From NCBI GenBank assembly GCA_965247265.1, contig OZ252002.1, forward strand, positions 2,418,001 through 2,482,000: DNA of 64,000 nt, in the 5' to 3' direction. The notes under the pieces are model-generated. The model was not told the origin of the DNA. It searched no databases and saw only the letters and a program-made list of their open reading frames with translations. The translations under genes and the position numbers were made by a program. Numbering within the stretch: the stretch's first letter is position 1; every line of letters starts with the position of its first letter. The stretch comes from G965247265 sp965247265 (GTDB lineage: Bacteria; Pseudomonadota; Gammaproteobacteria; UBA4575). Of this stretch, positions 8,774 to 17,886 are shown one piece after another.

Positions 8774-8802
8774 ATAATTGCAATACTCGCCGAACATGTC
8801 AA
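8774..8802 (-). promoter_or_regulatory. Sigma-70 type promoter of hrcA
   Basis: On the minus strand: perfect -35 TTGACA (8797-8802), 17-base spacer, -10 AATTAT (8774-8779). The CIRCE operator begins 4 bases beyond the -10, so HrcA binding would block transcription start. Confidence 0.65.
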
Positions 8803-8871
8803 GAATGTTTGCGACTAGTGTGGGTGCAAGATCCGTGATAGCTTTCAATAAAATTAAGATCAAACACTACC

Positions 8872-9762
8872 GTGAGCCAGTTTTCTAAAATCGGGATAAT
8901 TTGCAAGCCCGACGATCATCAAATTAAGAGTACGGTCCAGTCTCTATATCAGTATTTGTCTGATAGATCGATCGATATTTATTTTGACGACGTGTCTGTA
9001 AATTTGATTGATGAACCCTCAGTACGATCAAGCGATTCAGCTAAAATCGCTGCAAATAGCGATTTAGTCATAGTCGTTGGTGGTGATGGCACCATATTGC
9101 ATGCAGCACATAGCTTGATCGAGAAAGAAATACCATTGCTAGGAATTAATTTAGGTCATCTTGGTTTTCTAGCAGAAATTAGACCACAAGAAATTGTAAA
9201 ACAACTCGATCAAATATTATCTGGCAACTATATTGAAGAACACCGTTTTGTACTAAAAACAAGTCTAGTTAGGAATGGAGAAATTGTTAGTAGTGCAAAC
9301 GCAGTTAATGATGTAGTGGTCCACGCTATGCAAATGGTACGAATGATTGAAATTGAAACGCGCGTCAATAAGCAGCATTTGAATACACTACGCGCCGATG
9401 GCTATATTGTTTCAACTCCAACTGGCTCAACTGCATATGCCCTATCAGGTGGCGGACCTATTTTACATCCTAAATTAGGCGCAATCGTGCTTGTTCCAAT
9501 TTGCCCGCATACACTTAGTAATCGACCTATTGTGGTCGATGCAGATAGCCAAATCGAGATTTTACTGCCTACACAAAATCGCTATACCGCTCTTGCTTCT
9601 GTAGACGGACAAATCAATATGGATTTTATGCCAGGCGATATACTTACAATTGAAAAAGGTGAATTTGAATTACGACTCATTCAACCAAAGTATTATGACT
9701 ACTTTGAAGTTTTACGGGAAAAACTTCGCTGGAGCACCACTCACAACAATAATGGTTCATAA
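8872..9762 (+). CDS. nadK: NAD kinase
   Basis: 296 residues, GTG start at 8872. NadK phosphorylates NAD to NADP. The catalytic GGDGT motif (VVGGDGTILHAAH), the nucleotide-binding NDVVVH and RADGYIVSTPTGSTAYALS segments and the C-terminal beta domain are all present. Divergent from hrcA, and followed 26 bases later by recN, an arrangement shared with other gammaproteobacteria. Confidence 0.97.
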   Translation: MSQFSKIGIICKPDDHQIKSTVQSLYQYLSDRSIDIYFDDVSVNLIDEPSVRSSDSAKIAANSDLVIVVGGDGTILHAAHSLIEKEIPLLGINLGHLGFLAEIRPQEIVKQLDQILSGNYIEEHRFVLKTSLVRNGEIVSSANAVNDVVVHAMQMVRMIEIETRVNKQHLNTLRADGYIVSTPTGSTAYALSGGGPILHPKLGAIVLVPICPHTLSNRPIVVDADSQIEILLPTQNRYTALASVDGQINMDFMPGDILTIEKGEFELRLIQPKYYDYFEVLREKLRWSTTHNNNGS

Positions 9763-9788
9763 GCAATACATATCTACATTCCACGTAT

Positions 9789-11462
9789 ATGCTTAAATCA
9801 ATCTACATCAGTAACTTTGCAATCATTGATGAATTAGAATTAGATTTTTTCACCGGGATGAGTGTATTAACTGGTGAAACAGGTGCTGGAAAATCAATCA
9901 TAATAGATGCGCTTAACTTAGCGCTAGGAAGTCGTGCAGTACATTCTATTGCCCGCAATAAAAATAATAAAGTAGAAATTGTTGCGACTCTAGATATCAG
10001 CAACAAAAAGCAAGCCATAAATTGGTTGCAAGAGCGTGATCTACTCATTAGCGATGACTGCATCTTGCGTCGAATAATTTCGACTGATGGAAAGTCTAAA
10101 GCTTATATAAATAATACTCCCTGCTCAGTCACAGTACTTCGAAATATAGGTGATTTATTAGTTGATATTTATGGCCAACAGGAACATCACTCACTAATGC
10201 AATTAAACAAGCAGCGTGAGTTATTAGATGACTACGCTGGAAATAATGAAATACTTGAAAAACTTGCAGCCTTATATCGACTTTGGCAAAGCCTGAACAA
10301 TCAATTACAGATTATCGAAAGCAGTCACGAAAAAACCCTTTCACAGCTAGACCTCTTACGTTACCAAAACCAAGAACTCGAGCAACTCAATTTGGCTAAT
10401 GGTGAATATGAAGAACTAAAAGAGCGTTACGCACGTTTATCAAATGCAAAAGATCTAACTACTAATAGTATGCATGTTTCTGAAAAATTAGCTGGTGATG
10501 ATGAAAATACAATCTATGACCAACTAAATAACCTCATCAATCGATTAGAAAAATTTAGTGCGATTGATATGCTTCTGAAAGATCCTTTAGATGGACTCAA
10601 TGACATACAAATTCTTGTAAAGGATACATCACATACATTGCGTAATTATTCAGAAAATATTTCTACAGACACAGAAGAGCTGCAATCACTTGAACTACGG
10701 ATAAGTACAATCGATGAAATAGCACGAAAACATAAAGTTAAACCTGAACAACTTATTGCACTTAGGAAATCTGTGCAAGCAAACCTCGCTAAACTTGAAG
10801 GCAATCACGAGGACCCGGATGTAATTAAAAAATCTATGATTGATACAGAAAACCACTGCCGTACTCTTGCTGATAAGATTAGCTCCTCAAGAGCGCAAGC
10901 AGCCAATAAATTAAATGAAAAAATTTCTAGTTCTATGCAATCTCTTGGCATGAAAGAAGGAAGATTTCACATTGATATACAGTCTAAAAATTCTACGGAG
11001 TTAACCTTGAATGGATTGGATGAAATTCAGTTTCTAGTCTGCACCAACCCAGGGCAGACCATGCGTCCGGTTACCAAGGTTGCATCAGGCGGGGAACTGT
11101 CTAGACTAAGTCTAGCTATACAAATGGCAACCGCAAATAAATTAGGTATTCCAACGTTAATATTTGACGAGGTAGATTCGGGTGTAGGTGGAGCTACTGC
11201 TGAAGTTGTAGGCAGACACTTGCGTAAACTTAGTAATGATGCACAAGTTTTTTGTGTAACCCATTTACCTCAAGTAGCTGCTCAAGCGCATCATCACTAT
11301 AGAGTTATAAAATTCAAACAAGATAATTCAACCTTGACAAAAATTACACACTTGACTGAAAGCGCACGAATTGATGAGCTTGCACGAATGCTTGGCGGAA
11401 TTGAAATGACACAAAGTACTCACAACCACGCTAAAGAAATGTTGCGTCAAATTAAGAGTTAA
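9789..11462 (+). CDS. recN: DNA repair protein RecN
   Basis: 557 residues, full length. SMC-like ATPase of recombinational double-strand-break repair. Walker A GETGAGKS near residue 30, long central coiled-coil, ABC signature VASGGELSRLSLAI and Walker B LIFDEVDSGVGG near the C-terminus. Second gene of nadK-recN-bamE. I see no convincing LexA box immediately upstream, though in some bacteria recN is SOS-controlled. Confidence 0.98.
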   Translation: MLKSIYISNFAIIDELELDFFTGMSVLTGETGAGKSIIIDALNLALGSRAVHSIARNKNNKVEIVATLDISNKKQAINWLQERDLLISDDCILRRIISTDGKSKAYINNTPCSVTVLRNIGDLLVDIYGQQEHHSLMQLNKQRELLDDYAGNNEILEKLAALYRLWQSLNNQLQIIESSHEKTLSQLDLLRYQNQELEQLNLANGEYEELKERYARLSNAKDLTTNSMHVSEKLAGDDENTIYDQLNNLINRLEKFSAIDMLLKDPLDGLNDIQILVKDTSHTLRNYSENISTDTEELQSLELRISTIDEIARKHKVKPEQLIALRKSVQANLAKLEGNHEDPDVIKKSMIDTENHCRTLADKISSSRAQAANKLNEKISSSMQSLGMKEGRFHIDIQSKNSTELTLNGLDEIQFLVCTNPGQTMRPVTKVASGGELSRLSLAIQMATANKLGIPTLIFDEVDSGVGGATAEVVGRHLRKLSNDAQVFCVTHLPQVAAQAHHHYRVIKFKQDNSTLTKITHLTESARIDELARMLGGIEMTQSTHNHAKEMLRQIKS

Positions 11463-11478
11463 AAATAAATTGATCTTT

Positions 11479-11946
11479 ATGCGTACATTTATATTTGCTT
11501 CACTTTGTACCTTACTATTACTAGGATGCCAAAGTAGATTCACAAAAGTATATAAAATCGATATACAACAAGGTAATGCGTTAGAAGCAGAATCAGTTAA
11601 TAAAATTCAAGTAGGAATGAGCCAAGATCAAGTGCTTTTTGTGTTAGGGACTCCAATTATTATTGATAGTTTTCACCCGGAACGCTGGGATTACATATAC
11701 TTTTTCACGCCTGGATATGGCGAACAACAGCGTCGCCAGCTAACATTATTATTTGATCGCAATGAAGTAATAGACATTATGAAAGACAATATCGTTGCAG
11801 AGGATAGCCCATTACTTGAAGGCGAAATTGAAAAAATTAAAAAGGATTCTGATAAAACTGTACTAGATGAAGACCAAGAAAAACTAGAGCAAGACGTTGA
11901 AGAAATGCAAGATATGCTTGAAAAAAATAAAGACGCAAACCTATAA
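11479..11946 (+). CDS. bamE: Outer membrane assembly lipoprotein BamE
   Basis: 155 residues from the ATG at 11479 (a TTG at 11470 is the only upstream alternative). Lipoprotein signal with lipobox LLLGC, then the SmpA/OmlA fold: VGMSQDQVLFVLGTP, followed by the WDYIYFF strand. BamE is part of the BAM complex that inserts outer-membrane beta-barrels. The C-terminal third is an acidic/lysine-rich extension (EIEKIKKDSDKTVLDEDQ) predicted to be coiled-coil and longer than in E. coli BamE. 16 bases after recN. Confidence 0.93.
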   Translation: MRTFIFASLCTLLLLGCQSRFTKVYKIDIQQGNALEAESVNKIQVGMSQDQVLFVLGTPIIIDSFHPERWDYIYFFTPGYGEQQRRQLTLLFDRNEVIDIMKDNIVAEDSPLLEGEIEKIKKDSDKTVLDEDQEKLEQDVEEMQDMLEKNKDANL

Positions 11947-11981
11947 CTCTAAATTTTAAATAGTCAGCAATTTAAAAATAA

Positions 11982-12416
11982 CTAGCTGCAATCCCCAACA
12001 TACTTCCCGTCCCAACTCGTATTCATCTCAATTTCCTGGTCGTTTACAGTTGCAGTAATTTTCATTGATCCAAAAAATGTTGTCTCAGTGGACTGCACAT
12101 TACCTTCTCCAATCATTTCAAAATCTGCATTAATACAGCTTACAGTCCAACGCATTGTGTTCGATCCAACATCTTTATCTAGAATTTCACATCCCTCAAC
12201 ATCTTGCATTAATTGATCTGGTGAGTTGATATTTTCAGTAATGTAGTCTTGCGAGATATGTTCTTGTACCCCACCACCGAACGGCACGGTCACTATACTT
12301 TTTGTTTCCCACAAGCCATATTTAATATCCATACCTTCTGAAAATGCTACGCATGCAAAACATAGGAAAGTAATTGCTGAGAATATATAGACTACGTGCT
12401 TTATGAAATTTTTCAT
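11982..12416 (-). CDS. DUF3617 family secreted protein
   Basis: 144 residues with an N-terminal signal peptide (about residues 1-27, cleaved near CVAFSEG). The pattern GLWE near the mature start, a central GC pair, the W-x-C core (MRWTVSCINADF), and the terminal KYVGDC match DUF3617 periplasmic proteins of unknown function. Convergent with bamE; 35 bases separate the stops. Confidence 0.7.
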   Translation of the reverse strand: MKNFIKHVVYIFSAITFLCFACVAFSEGMDIKYGLWETKSIVTVPFGGGVQEHISQDYITENINSPDQLMQDVEGCEILDKDVGSNTMRWTVSCINADFEMIGEGNVQSTETTFFGSMKITATVNDQEIEMNTSWDGKYVGDCS

Positions 12417-12781
12417 GCGCTACCTTTATCATTCGATTGTAATCTTCATTATACTTGAATTTATATTACTTAAAAACTTTTTGTATGTATAAACAATAAG
12501 ATAAAAATATTTTATTTTTAACTTTCTTGCAGACTAGCCATTCTAAAAAGAAAACCGAGTAACGATAAGCAATGACTCACTGCACAGAATTATCATACAT
12601 ATACTACATTTTCCTTGTGCTATTAAAATCTCATTTTTTGCCAAATTTTTCACTCACTTTAAGCGACAATGCAAGTTATAATAGCAAGGACTGTATAAGC
12701 TAAGTCACGTTTTAGTAAAGGGTGAAAATAGGTACTGGGCGTAGAGAAGCGAATAATAATAACGAATATGAGAGTAATAAT
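12417..12781. other. 365-base noncoding gap
   Basis: AT-rich spacer between two divergent genes. The only recognisable site is TATAAT at 12677-12682, about 100 bases before the DUF805 gene, a plausible -10 without a good -35. Nothing else seen. Confidence 0.4.
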
Positions 12782-13180
12782 ATGAATTGGTATAGCTGGT
12801 ACCTTGACGCAGTCAAGAATAAGTATGCAAAATTTGATAGTCGGGCGAGACGAAAAGAATTTTGGTTCTTTGTTTTAATGAACTTGATATTAGTTGCTGG
12901 TTTTTCTTTTATTGACGGTGTGTTCGGCACGTATAATAGCGGTATTGGCATGGGACTATTTTCCGGAATTTATTTTATCGCCGTTCTGATTCCAGCTATC
13001 GCAGTTTCAGTAAGAAGGCTCCATGATTCAAGCCTCAGTGGATTTTGGATATTGCTAGGCTTTATTCCTATTGTTGGGGCAATAATACTTATAATTCTTT
13101 ATGTGCGTGATAGCACGCCTGAACAAAACGAATATGGACCTAATCCTAAAACTGATTCACCGTGGTCATCAAGTTATTAA
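12782..13180 (+). CDS. DUF805 family inner-membrane protein
   Basis: 132 residues from the ATG at 12782 (MNWYSWYLDAVKNKY). DUF805 signature: WYLDAVKNKYAKFDSRARRKEFWFF, three to four membrane segments, the RRLHDSSLSGFW motif and the NEYGPNP terminus. Function unknown; the family is a common small membrane protein in gammaproteobacteria. An upstream in-frame extension of 20 residues lacks family similarity and was not used. Confidence 0.85.
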   Translation: MNWYSWYLDAVKNKYAKFDSRARRKEFWFFVLMNLILVAGFSFIDGVFGTYNSGIGMGLFSGIYFIAVLIPAIAVSVRRLHDSSLSGFWILLGFIPIVGAIILIILYVRDSTPEQNEYGPNPKTDSPWSSSY

Positions 13181-13211
13181 GCAACGACATATAAATAATA
13201 GAAGTTTACAT

Positions 13212-13481
13212 ATGAAGCACATTCTACTAATACTTTTATTATCATTATCAACGCTCGCAATTGCTGTTGACTACAAGAAATTAGGTGGTTCAGTTGATCA
13301 AGATAAAGTGGCAGGTTCAGTAGATACACAGCAATTAAAAGAATCTGTTGGTGACGGCGAGGTAGATTATAAAAAAGCAGTTGACTCTGTGGATAAAGAA
13401 GAGGCTACAGATACCGTGTTGATAAGGCAAAAGAAGCATTGGCTGAGTGAGAAATATGTTTGCTTGTGTATGATGCGATAG
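13212..13481 (+). CDS. Small secreted SVD-repeat protein, C-terminus possibly frameshifted
   Basis: 89 residues: a signal peptide (MKHILLILLLSLSTLAIA) followed by near-repeats of the type GSVDQDKVAGSVD, ESVGDGEVDYKKAVDSVD, then a tail rich in aromatic residues and Cys that looks unlike the rest. In another frame from about 13417 the sequence would continue VDKAKEALAE and stop at 13448-13450, which fits the charged repeat pattern much better. So a 1-base indel near 13417 probably alters the C-terminus. No recognised family. Confidence 0.5.
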   Translation: MKHILLILLLSLSTLAIAVDYKKLGGSVDQDKVAGSVDTQQLKESVGDGEVDYKKAVDSVDKEEATDTVLIRQKKHWLSEKYVCLCMMR

Positions 13482-13530
13482 AAGGGATCGCTAAAATTTT
13501 TTCAGGTGAATAGGTAGTACTCACATCAAT

Positions 13531-13896
13531 ATGAACAGAGGATTGCAAGTGCAGACTACGAAAGTGATTCTATTAGTTATTGCTGCATGTGGGCTATCTT
13601 TGGCATTTCCGTGTTTTGGGAGTCATCACAAGCATACCAGTGGTTTAACAGCCGAAAGTTATCTTAATCTAACAGACTCTGACCAAACTGCATATATTCA
13701 AGGTCTACACGAAGCACATATAAAAATGTCTGAACATATTGATGAGTTTGGATGGTATAAGTCGTGTACAGAGAACAAAAATTCGGAGCAGTTATTTGCA
13801 ATTTTTGATATATGGCTTATCAAACATCCTCAAACCTGGGACAAAGAAGCAGTTCATTTATATGAAGTTGCTTTAAAAGAGTACTGCGATTCTTAG
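13531..13896 (+). CDS. Small exported protein, weakly Rap1a/Tai-like
   Basis: 121 residues with a signal peptide (hydrophobic TKVILLVIAACGLSLAF). The mature part has YIQGLHEAH, then W-x-x-x-C, a helix ending WLIKHPQTWDKEA, and AL-x-x-x-C at the end. This spacing of Cys, HP-x-x-W/x-A and terminal Cys recalls Rap1a/Tai immunity-type domains, but no effector partner is adjacent, so the resemblance is only suggestive. Follows the SVD-repeat gene on the same strand. Confidence 0.45.
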   Translation: MNRGLQVQTTKVILLVIAACGLSLAFPCFGSHHKHTSGLTAESYLNLTDSDQTAYIQGLHEAHIKMSEHIDEFGWYKSCTENKNSEQLFAIFDIWLIKHPQTWDKEAVHLYEVALKEYCDS

Positions 13897-14047
13897 ATAC
13901 TGAATGCATTATAAATTAAACTTCTTATAACGCGGTCATCACATAATTAAAAATTTGCCGTTACTCTGACTGTTCTATTTTAAAATTTCATCGACTTCAA
14001 TCTTTGAAAGCTGGCATATAAACTCCTGCCAATCAAAGACAAGATAA

Positions 14048-14341
14048 TTAATTATCTTGTTGCTCGGCGCGAATGCGTCTCGCCTTCATAGGATCCACTT
14101 GTAAGGGGCGATAGATTTCAATTCTGTCTTTATCTTGGACAATTTTATCTAACTTAACAATTTGCCCATATATACCAACACCGTCACGCTCCAAATCAAT
14201 TTCTACATACTTTTCTAATATCCCAGATTGCTGTATTGCGCTTAATACACTCGTGGGTTGCGATAGGTTAAGAGAAATTAGCTCTTGCTGACGAGAAAGA
14301 GCGTAGCAAATAACTATTGAAATTGAATTTTCACTTTCCAT
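14048..14341 (-). CDS. rnfH: RnfH family Ub-fold protein
   Basis: 97 residues from the ATG at 14341. Beta-grasp fold protein of the RnfH family: ISIVICYALSRQQELISLNL, then VLSAIQQSGIL, VGIYGQIVKLD and DRIEIYRPLQVDPMKARR, with the family-typical YRPL-x-DP-K-x-R ending. It overlaps the end of ratA by 11 bases, the classic ratA-rnfH pairing. Confidence 0.92.
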   Translation of the reverse strand: MESENSISIVICYALSRQQELISLNLSQPTSVLSAIQQSGILEKYVEIDLERDGVGIYGQIVKLDKIVQDKDRIEIYRPLQVDPMKARRIRAEQQDN

Positions 14342-14765
14342 ATAGCTCCATCGCTCTTTGCGTGAATGAAGAAACCAACTTAGTAGCCACCTGATTAAAT
14401 ATTGGGCCAAGTGTGACCTCATATAGACGATTGGAAAACGAATATTGCATATCCAGTTCCACTTTACATGCATTTTCATCAATACTACGAAACTGCCATT
14501 CACCAGTTAAGTGTTTAAAGGGTCCAGACACTAAATGCATTATAATTTTTTCATTTTTAACTAATTCATTACGTGTTGTTACTGATGCATTAATACCGCG
14601 ACTTGCAAAATACATTGTTGTTTTTTTTTCATTATCATTGTTCTCATGTATTTCGCAGTTTACACACCAGGGAATAAATTCTGGGTATGAGTCTACGTCG
14701 TTTACTAATTCGTAAATCTTATCTACTGGGAAAGGCAACAAAGCGCTGCGCTGCACATGAGTCAT
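14331..14765 (-). CDS. ratA: RatA (START/CoQ10-binding type) protein
   Basis: 144 residues, START-like fold (polyketide cyclase/dehydrase family). Residues RSALLPFPVDKIYELVNDVDSYPEFIPWC are diagnostic. E. coli RatA was reported as a toxin blocking 70S assembly; homologues bind ubiquinone (Coq10). Opposed to smpB across the transporter gene here, whereas in many relatives ratA and smpB are neighbours. The downstream rnfH start lies inside its last codons. Confidence 0.93.
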   Translation of the reverse strand: MTHVQRSALLPFPVDKIYELVNDVDSYPEFIPWCVNCEIHENNDNEKKTTMYFASRGINASVTTRNELVKNEKIIMHLVSGPFKHLTGEWQFRSIDENACKVELDMQYSFSNRLYEVTLGPIFNQVATKLVSSFTQRAMELYGK

Positions 14766-14775
14766 GAAGTATAAA

Positions 14776-16173
14776 TTAAGTAACTTGAAATTTTTCTAGA
14801 ACGCCAAGCACGTGCATAAAAATAAGCACTACGCCAATTGGTGTGATATACCTGGCAAGAAACCGCCATAGTTTATATGCGCCTTCATGTTTAATTTTTA
14901 ATTCATCTCGTCGCGAAGATTCTTTCATGAACCACGCCGCAAACAAACATATTAAAATTCCACCTAATGGCAACATTATATTGGTTGTTGCGTAATCTAA
15001 TAAATCAAAAAATGATTTCTCTTCCAAAAACGTGCCGTCAAATAATTTGATTTTGCTCCATGAGTTAAATGAAAACACTGTACCCAAACCGATCACCCAT
15101 GTGATAACACCACATATTAAACATGCTAATAATCTGGAAAAAGAAAATTTCTCAATTAGCCATGCAACCGCAGGTTCAATAAGAGAAATGGCTGATGTCC
15201 ACGCAGCAAACACTAACAATATAAAAAATAATGTTCCAAAAATTATTCCACCTGTCATTTGTCCAAATGCAAGCGGCAATGTATTAAAAACTAAGCCTGG
15301 ACCCTGTCCTGCCTCAAGGCCATTTGCAAACACAATAGGAAAAATAGCTAAACCTGCCAAAACAGCAACTAAAGTATCGACAATTGCTACTTGAAAACTT
15401 GTTGTAGCAATTGATGCATCACTAGGCAGATAAGCTCCATACATCATAATTGCACCCATACCCAAGCTTAAACTGAAAAATGCTTGCCCCATTGCTTTTA
15501 AAACAATACCAGGGCTTAATTTTGAAAAATCGGGTTCAAATAAAAATTTAAGTCCTGCTAAAAACTCACCTTTAACCATTGCATAAACAATTATGATCAA
15601 TAATAATACTAGCAATGCTGGCATTAAAAATTTAACTGCTGTTTCTAACCCTTTATTTACCCCTCTTACGACAATGACCATAGTAAGCACCATAAACAAT
15701 GTATGCCAAAATAATAATCGAGCAGGATTTGAAATTAAATTACTAAAGACTATACCTGCATCTTCATTTGTAATTCCTACAAAGGTCCCAGTACCTGTCT
15801 CTACAACATATGCTAATGCCCAACCCGCGATAACGCTGTAATAAGAAAGTATTAAAAATCCTGCCAAAACTCCTATAACACCAAGCAACCCCCAAGAACT
15901 ACTCCTATTTTCTTCTATAGCTAATGCATTCATTGTATTAACCGGACTTTTTCTACCCCTACGCCCTAACATTACTTCAGACATCATTACAGGTATTCCA
16001 AATAGTGCAATGCATAAAAGGTACAGCAGTACAAATGCACCACCGCCATTTTCGCCAGCCATATAAGGAAACTTCCAAATATTTCCCAATCCAACTGCTG
16101 ATCCAGTAGCAGCTAATACAAACGCAAATCGTGATGACCAATAACCATGGATCGATGTTCGAATAGCAGCCAT
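14776..16173 (-). CDS. Sodium-dependent transporter, NSS/SNF family
   Basis: 465 residues with about 11 membrane segments. TM1 carries SRFAFVLAATGSAVGLGNIWKFPY, the sodium/substrate signature of neurotransmitter:sodium symporters; MMSEVMLGRRGRKS follows TM2. Such proteins import amino acids with sodium. Substrate cannot be read. Ends 10 bases from ratA on the same strand, so the three genes may be co-transcribed. Confidence 0.93.
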   Translation of the reverse strand: MAAIRTSIHGYWSSRFAFVLAATGSAVGLGNIWKFPYMAGENGGGAFVLLYLLCIALFGIPVMMSEVMLGRRGRKSPVNTMNALAIEENRSSSWGLLGVIGVLAGFLILSYYSVIAGWALAYVVETGTGTFVGITNEDAGIVFSNLISNPARLLFWHTLFMVLTMVIVVRGVNKGLETAVKFLMPALLVLLLIIIVYAMVKGEFLAGLKFLFEPDFSKLSPGIVLKAMGQAFFSLSLGMGAIMMYGAYLPSDASIATTSFQVAIVDTLVAVLAGLAIFPIVFANGLEAGQGPGLVFNTLPLAFGQMTGGIIFGTLFFILLVFAAWTSAISLIEPAVAWLIEKFSFSRLLACLICGVITWVIGLGTVFSFNSWSKIKLFDGTFLEEKSFFDLLDYATTNIMLPLGGILICLFAAWFMKESSRRDELKIKHEGAYKLWRFLARYITPIGVVLIFMHVLGVLEKFQVT

Positions 16174-16278
16174 AAATAATTAACTCATACCGTTATTTTA
16201 AAAATATCATCTGTTAATGTTGTGAAACTTATGTTACTTACTTTCTAATGCTAAATTAAATTGCAACATTCTAGAATA

Positions 16279-16752
16279 ATGGCAAAATCAAAGAATAAAT
16301 CAGCAAATAATATCGCGGTCAATAAAAAAGCGCGTCATGACTATTTCATTCTTGAAAATATTGAAGCTGGACTTGTTCTAGAGGGTTGGGAGGTTAAAAG
16401 TTTAAGAGCTAAGAGCATACAATTAAAGGAAAGCTATGTCTTAATTAAAAATTTGGAAGCTTGGCTATTAGGTGCACATATTAGCCCACTTGCTACAGCT
16501 TCTACCCATAAACCCACAGATCCGACACGCACACGTAAATTGTTATTACACCGATTTGAATTAGCAAAATTAATTGGTGCAGTTGAAAGGAAAGGTTTCA
16601 CCATTGTACCTTTGTCAATGTATTGGAAAAAAGGTGTGGCTAAAATTGAAATTGGCATTGCAAAAGGAAAACAAAAACAAGACAAACGTGCCAGCATAAA
16701 AGAACGAGATTGGCAAAGAGATAAGCAACGAATTTTAAAACAGAGCAAATAA
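16279..16752 (+). CDS. smpB: SsrA-binding protein SmpB
   Basis: 157 residues from the ATG at 16279. SmpB binds tmRNA for rescue of stalled ribosomes. Core motifs: NKKARHDYFILENIEAGLVL, GWEVKSLRA, LLGAHISP, the TRTRKLLLHR stretch and the basic C-terminal tail KRASIKERDWQRDKQRI. No tmRNA gene is visible nearby. Confidence 0.97.
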   Translation: MAKSKNKSANNIAVNKKARHDYFILENIEAGLVLEGWEVKSLRAKSIQLKESYVLIKNLEAWLLGAHISPLATASTHKPTDPTRTRKLLLHRFELAKLIGAVERKGFTIVPLSMYWKKGVAKIEIGIAKGKQKQDKRASIKERDWQRDKQRILKQSK

Positions 16753-16800
16753 AATTAAATTAATCCATTCTGGATTAGATCGAAGTTCGGTAAATCAAAT

Positions 16801-17022
16801 TTACTTTATGCCACAATTAAAAATTCCAGATTTTGCTTCTTTTTTAGATGCCTCCAAGCATTCTTCATAAGAGTCAAATTCACCAATGACTGTAGAGCTT
16901 TTAGTTTTTTCACTAGCATACACTTCGCCAACCCATTTCCCACTTGCTGATCCACCTTTTTCCCCACACCCAGCAATGACAAAAGGCAACGCAGTCAATA
17001 TAAATACAGATAACCCTTTCAT
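16801..17022 (-). CDS. Small lipoprotein, hypothetical
   Basis: 73 residues from the ATG at 17022, with GGAGA 11 bases upstream (a TTG at 17040 is less likely). Lipobox VIAGC after a short signal, then a 50-residue mature domain with YEECLEASKKEAKSG and one further Cys pair. No recognised family. Convergent with smpB. Confidence 0.6.
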   Translation of the reverse strand: MKGLSVFILTALPFVIAGCGEKGGSASGKWVGEVYASEKTKSSTVIGEFDSYEECLEASKKEAKSGIFNCGIK

Positions 17023-17117
17023 ATTGGTAAATTTCTCCAAGTGTGGATGATTTTAGATGGACGAAATGTAACGAAATTCACTCAGTACAGCAACAACTTG
17101 CACCAAAGATAGGTAAA

Positions 17118-17834
17118 TTATTCTGATTTACCTTTCATCCATAAACATCCAGAATTACTTTCTTTCTCAATTTTCTTTAAAAACGCCTCATGCGCGGATA
17201 ATTCATCATTATCAGCGTATATAACCGCTAACTCTAATCGATTGTGATTTGCAGAGTTTGAAGCAATACTATTTGAATTTGATTGGTTGAAATTCGGACT
17301 TAGACTTAGCATCGTTTGCCCCCCTGTCATTGCCAAATATACGTCAGCAAGAATTTGGGCATCGAGCAACGCCCCATGTAATTCTCGATGTGAATTGTCA
17401 ATTTCATAACGCTTGCACAACGCATCTAGACTATTCTTTTGGCCTGGATGCATTTTTCGTGCTTGCTCCAGTGTGTCCTGCACCTTACAGCAATCACGAA
17501 CATCTACGACAGTATGCTGAGCAATAGATAATTCGGCATTTATAAATCCAATATCGAAACTGGCGTTGTGAATAATTAGTTCAGCACCATTGATAAATTG
17601 AATAAAATCATCTGCAATATTTGAAAATGCTGGTTTGTCGGAAAGAAAGCTTTGCGTTATCCCATGAACAGCTAATGCACCTTCATCAATATCTCTATCA
17701 GGATTTAGAAATTGGTGGAATATTTGATCAGTAACGCGACGGTGAACAATTTCAATACATCCTATTTCGATCACTCGATGGCCTTGCGAAACTTCAAGGC
17801 CGGTTGTTTCTGTATCTAGTACAATTTGGCGCAT
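17118..17834 (-). CDS. dnaQ: DNA polymerase III epsilon subunit (proofreading exonuclease)
   Basis: 238 residues. DEDDh exonuclease: ExoI LDTETTGLEVSQGHRVIEIG, ExoII with HNASFDIGFINAEL, ExoIII HRELHGALLDAQILADVYL. After the catalytic domain the stretch QTMLSL resembles the beta-clamp-binding motif at the same place in E. coli epsilon, followed by a C-terminal segment for binding the alpha subunit. Next to rnhA as usual. Confidence 0.97.
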   Translation of the reverse strand: MRQIVLDTETTGLEVSQGHRVIEIGCIEIVHRRVTDQIFHQFLNPDRDIDEGALAVHGITQSFLSDKPAFSNIADDFIQFINGAELIIHNASFDIGFINAELSIAQHTVVDVRDCCKVQDTLEQARKMHPGQKNSLDALCKRYEIDNSHRELHGALLDAQILADVYLAMTGGQTMLSLSPNFNQSNSNSIASNSANHNRLELAVIYADNDELSAHEAFLKKIEKESNSGCLWMKGKSE

Positions 17835-17886
17835 AAAAAATTATTTGGGGCTAACAAACATGAGTAAAAGAATTTTATAAGGCGGG

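Noticed and set aside
8718..8783. Longer HrcA N-terminus
   Set aside because: It would be encoded across the CIRCE operator and has no resemblance to HrcA; the ATG at 8717 gives the normal start.
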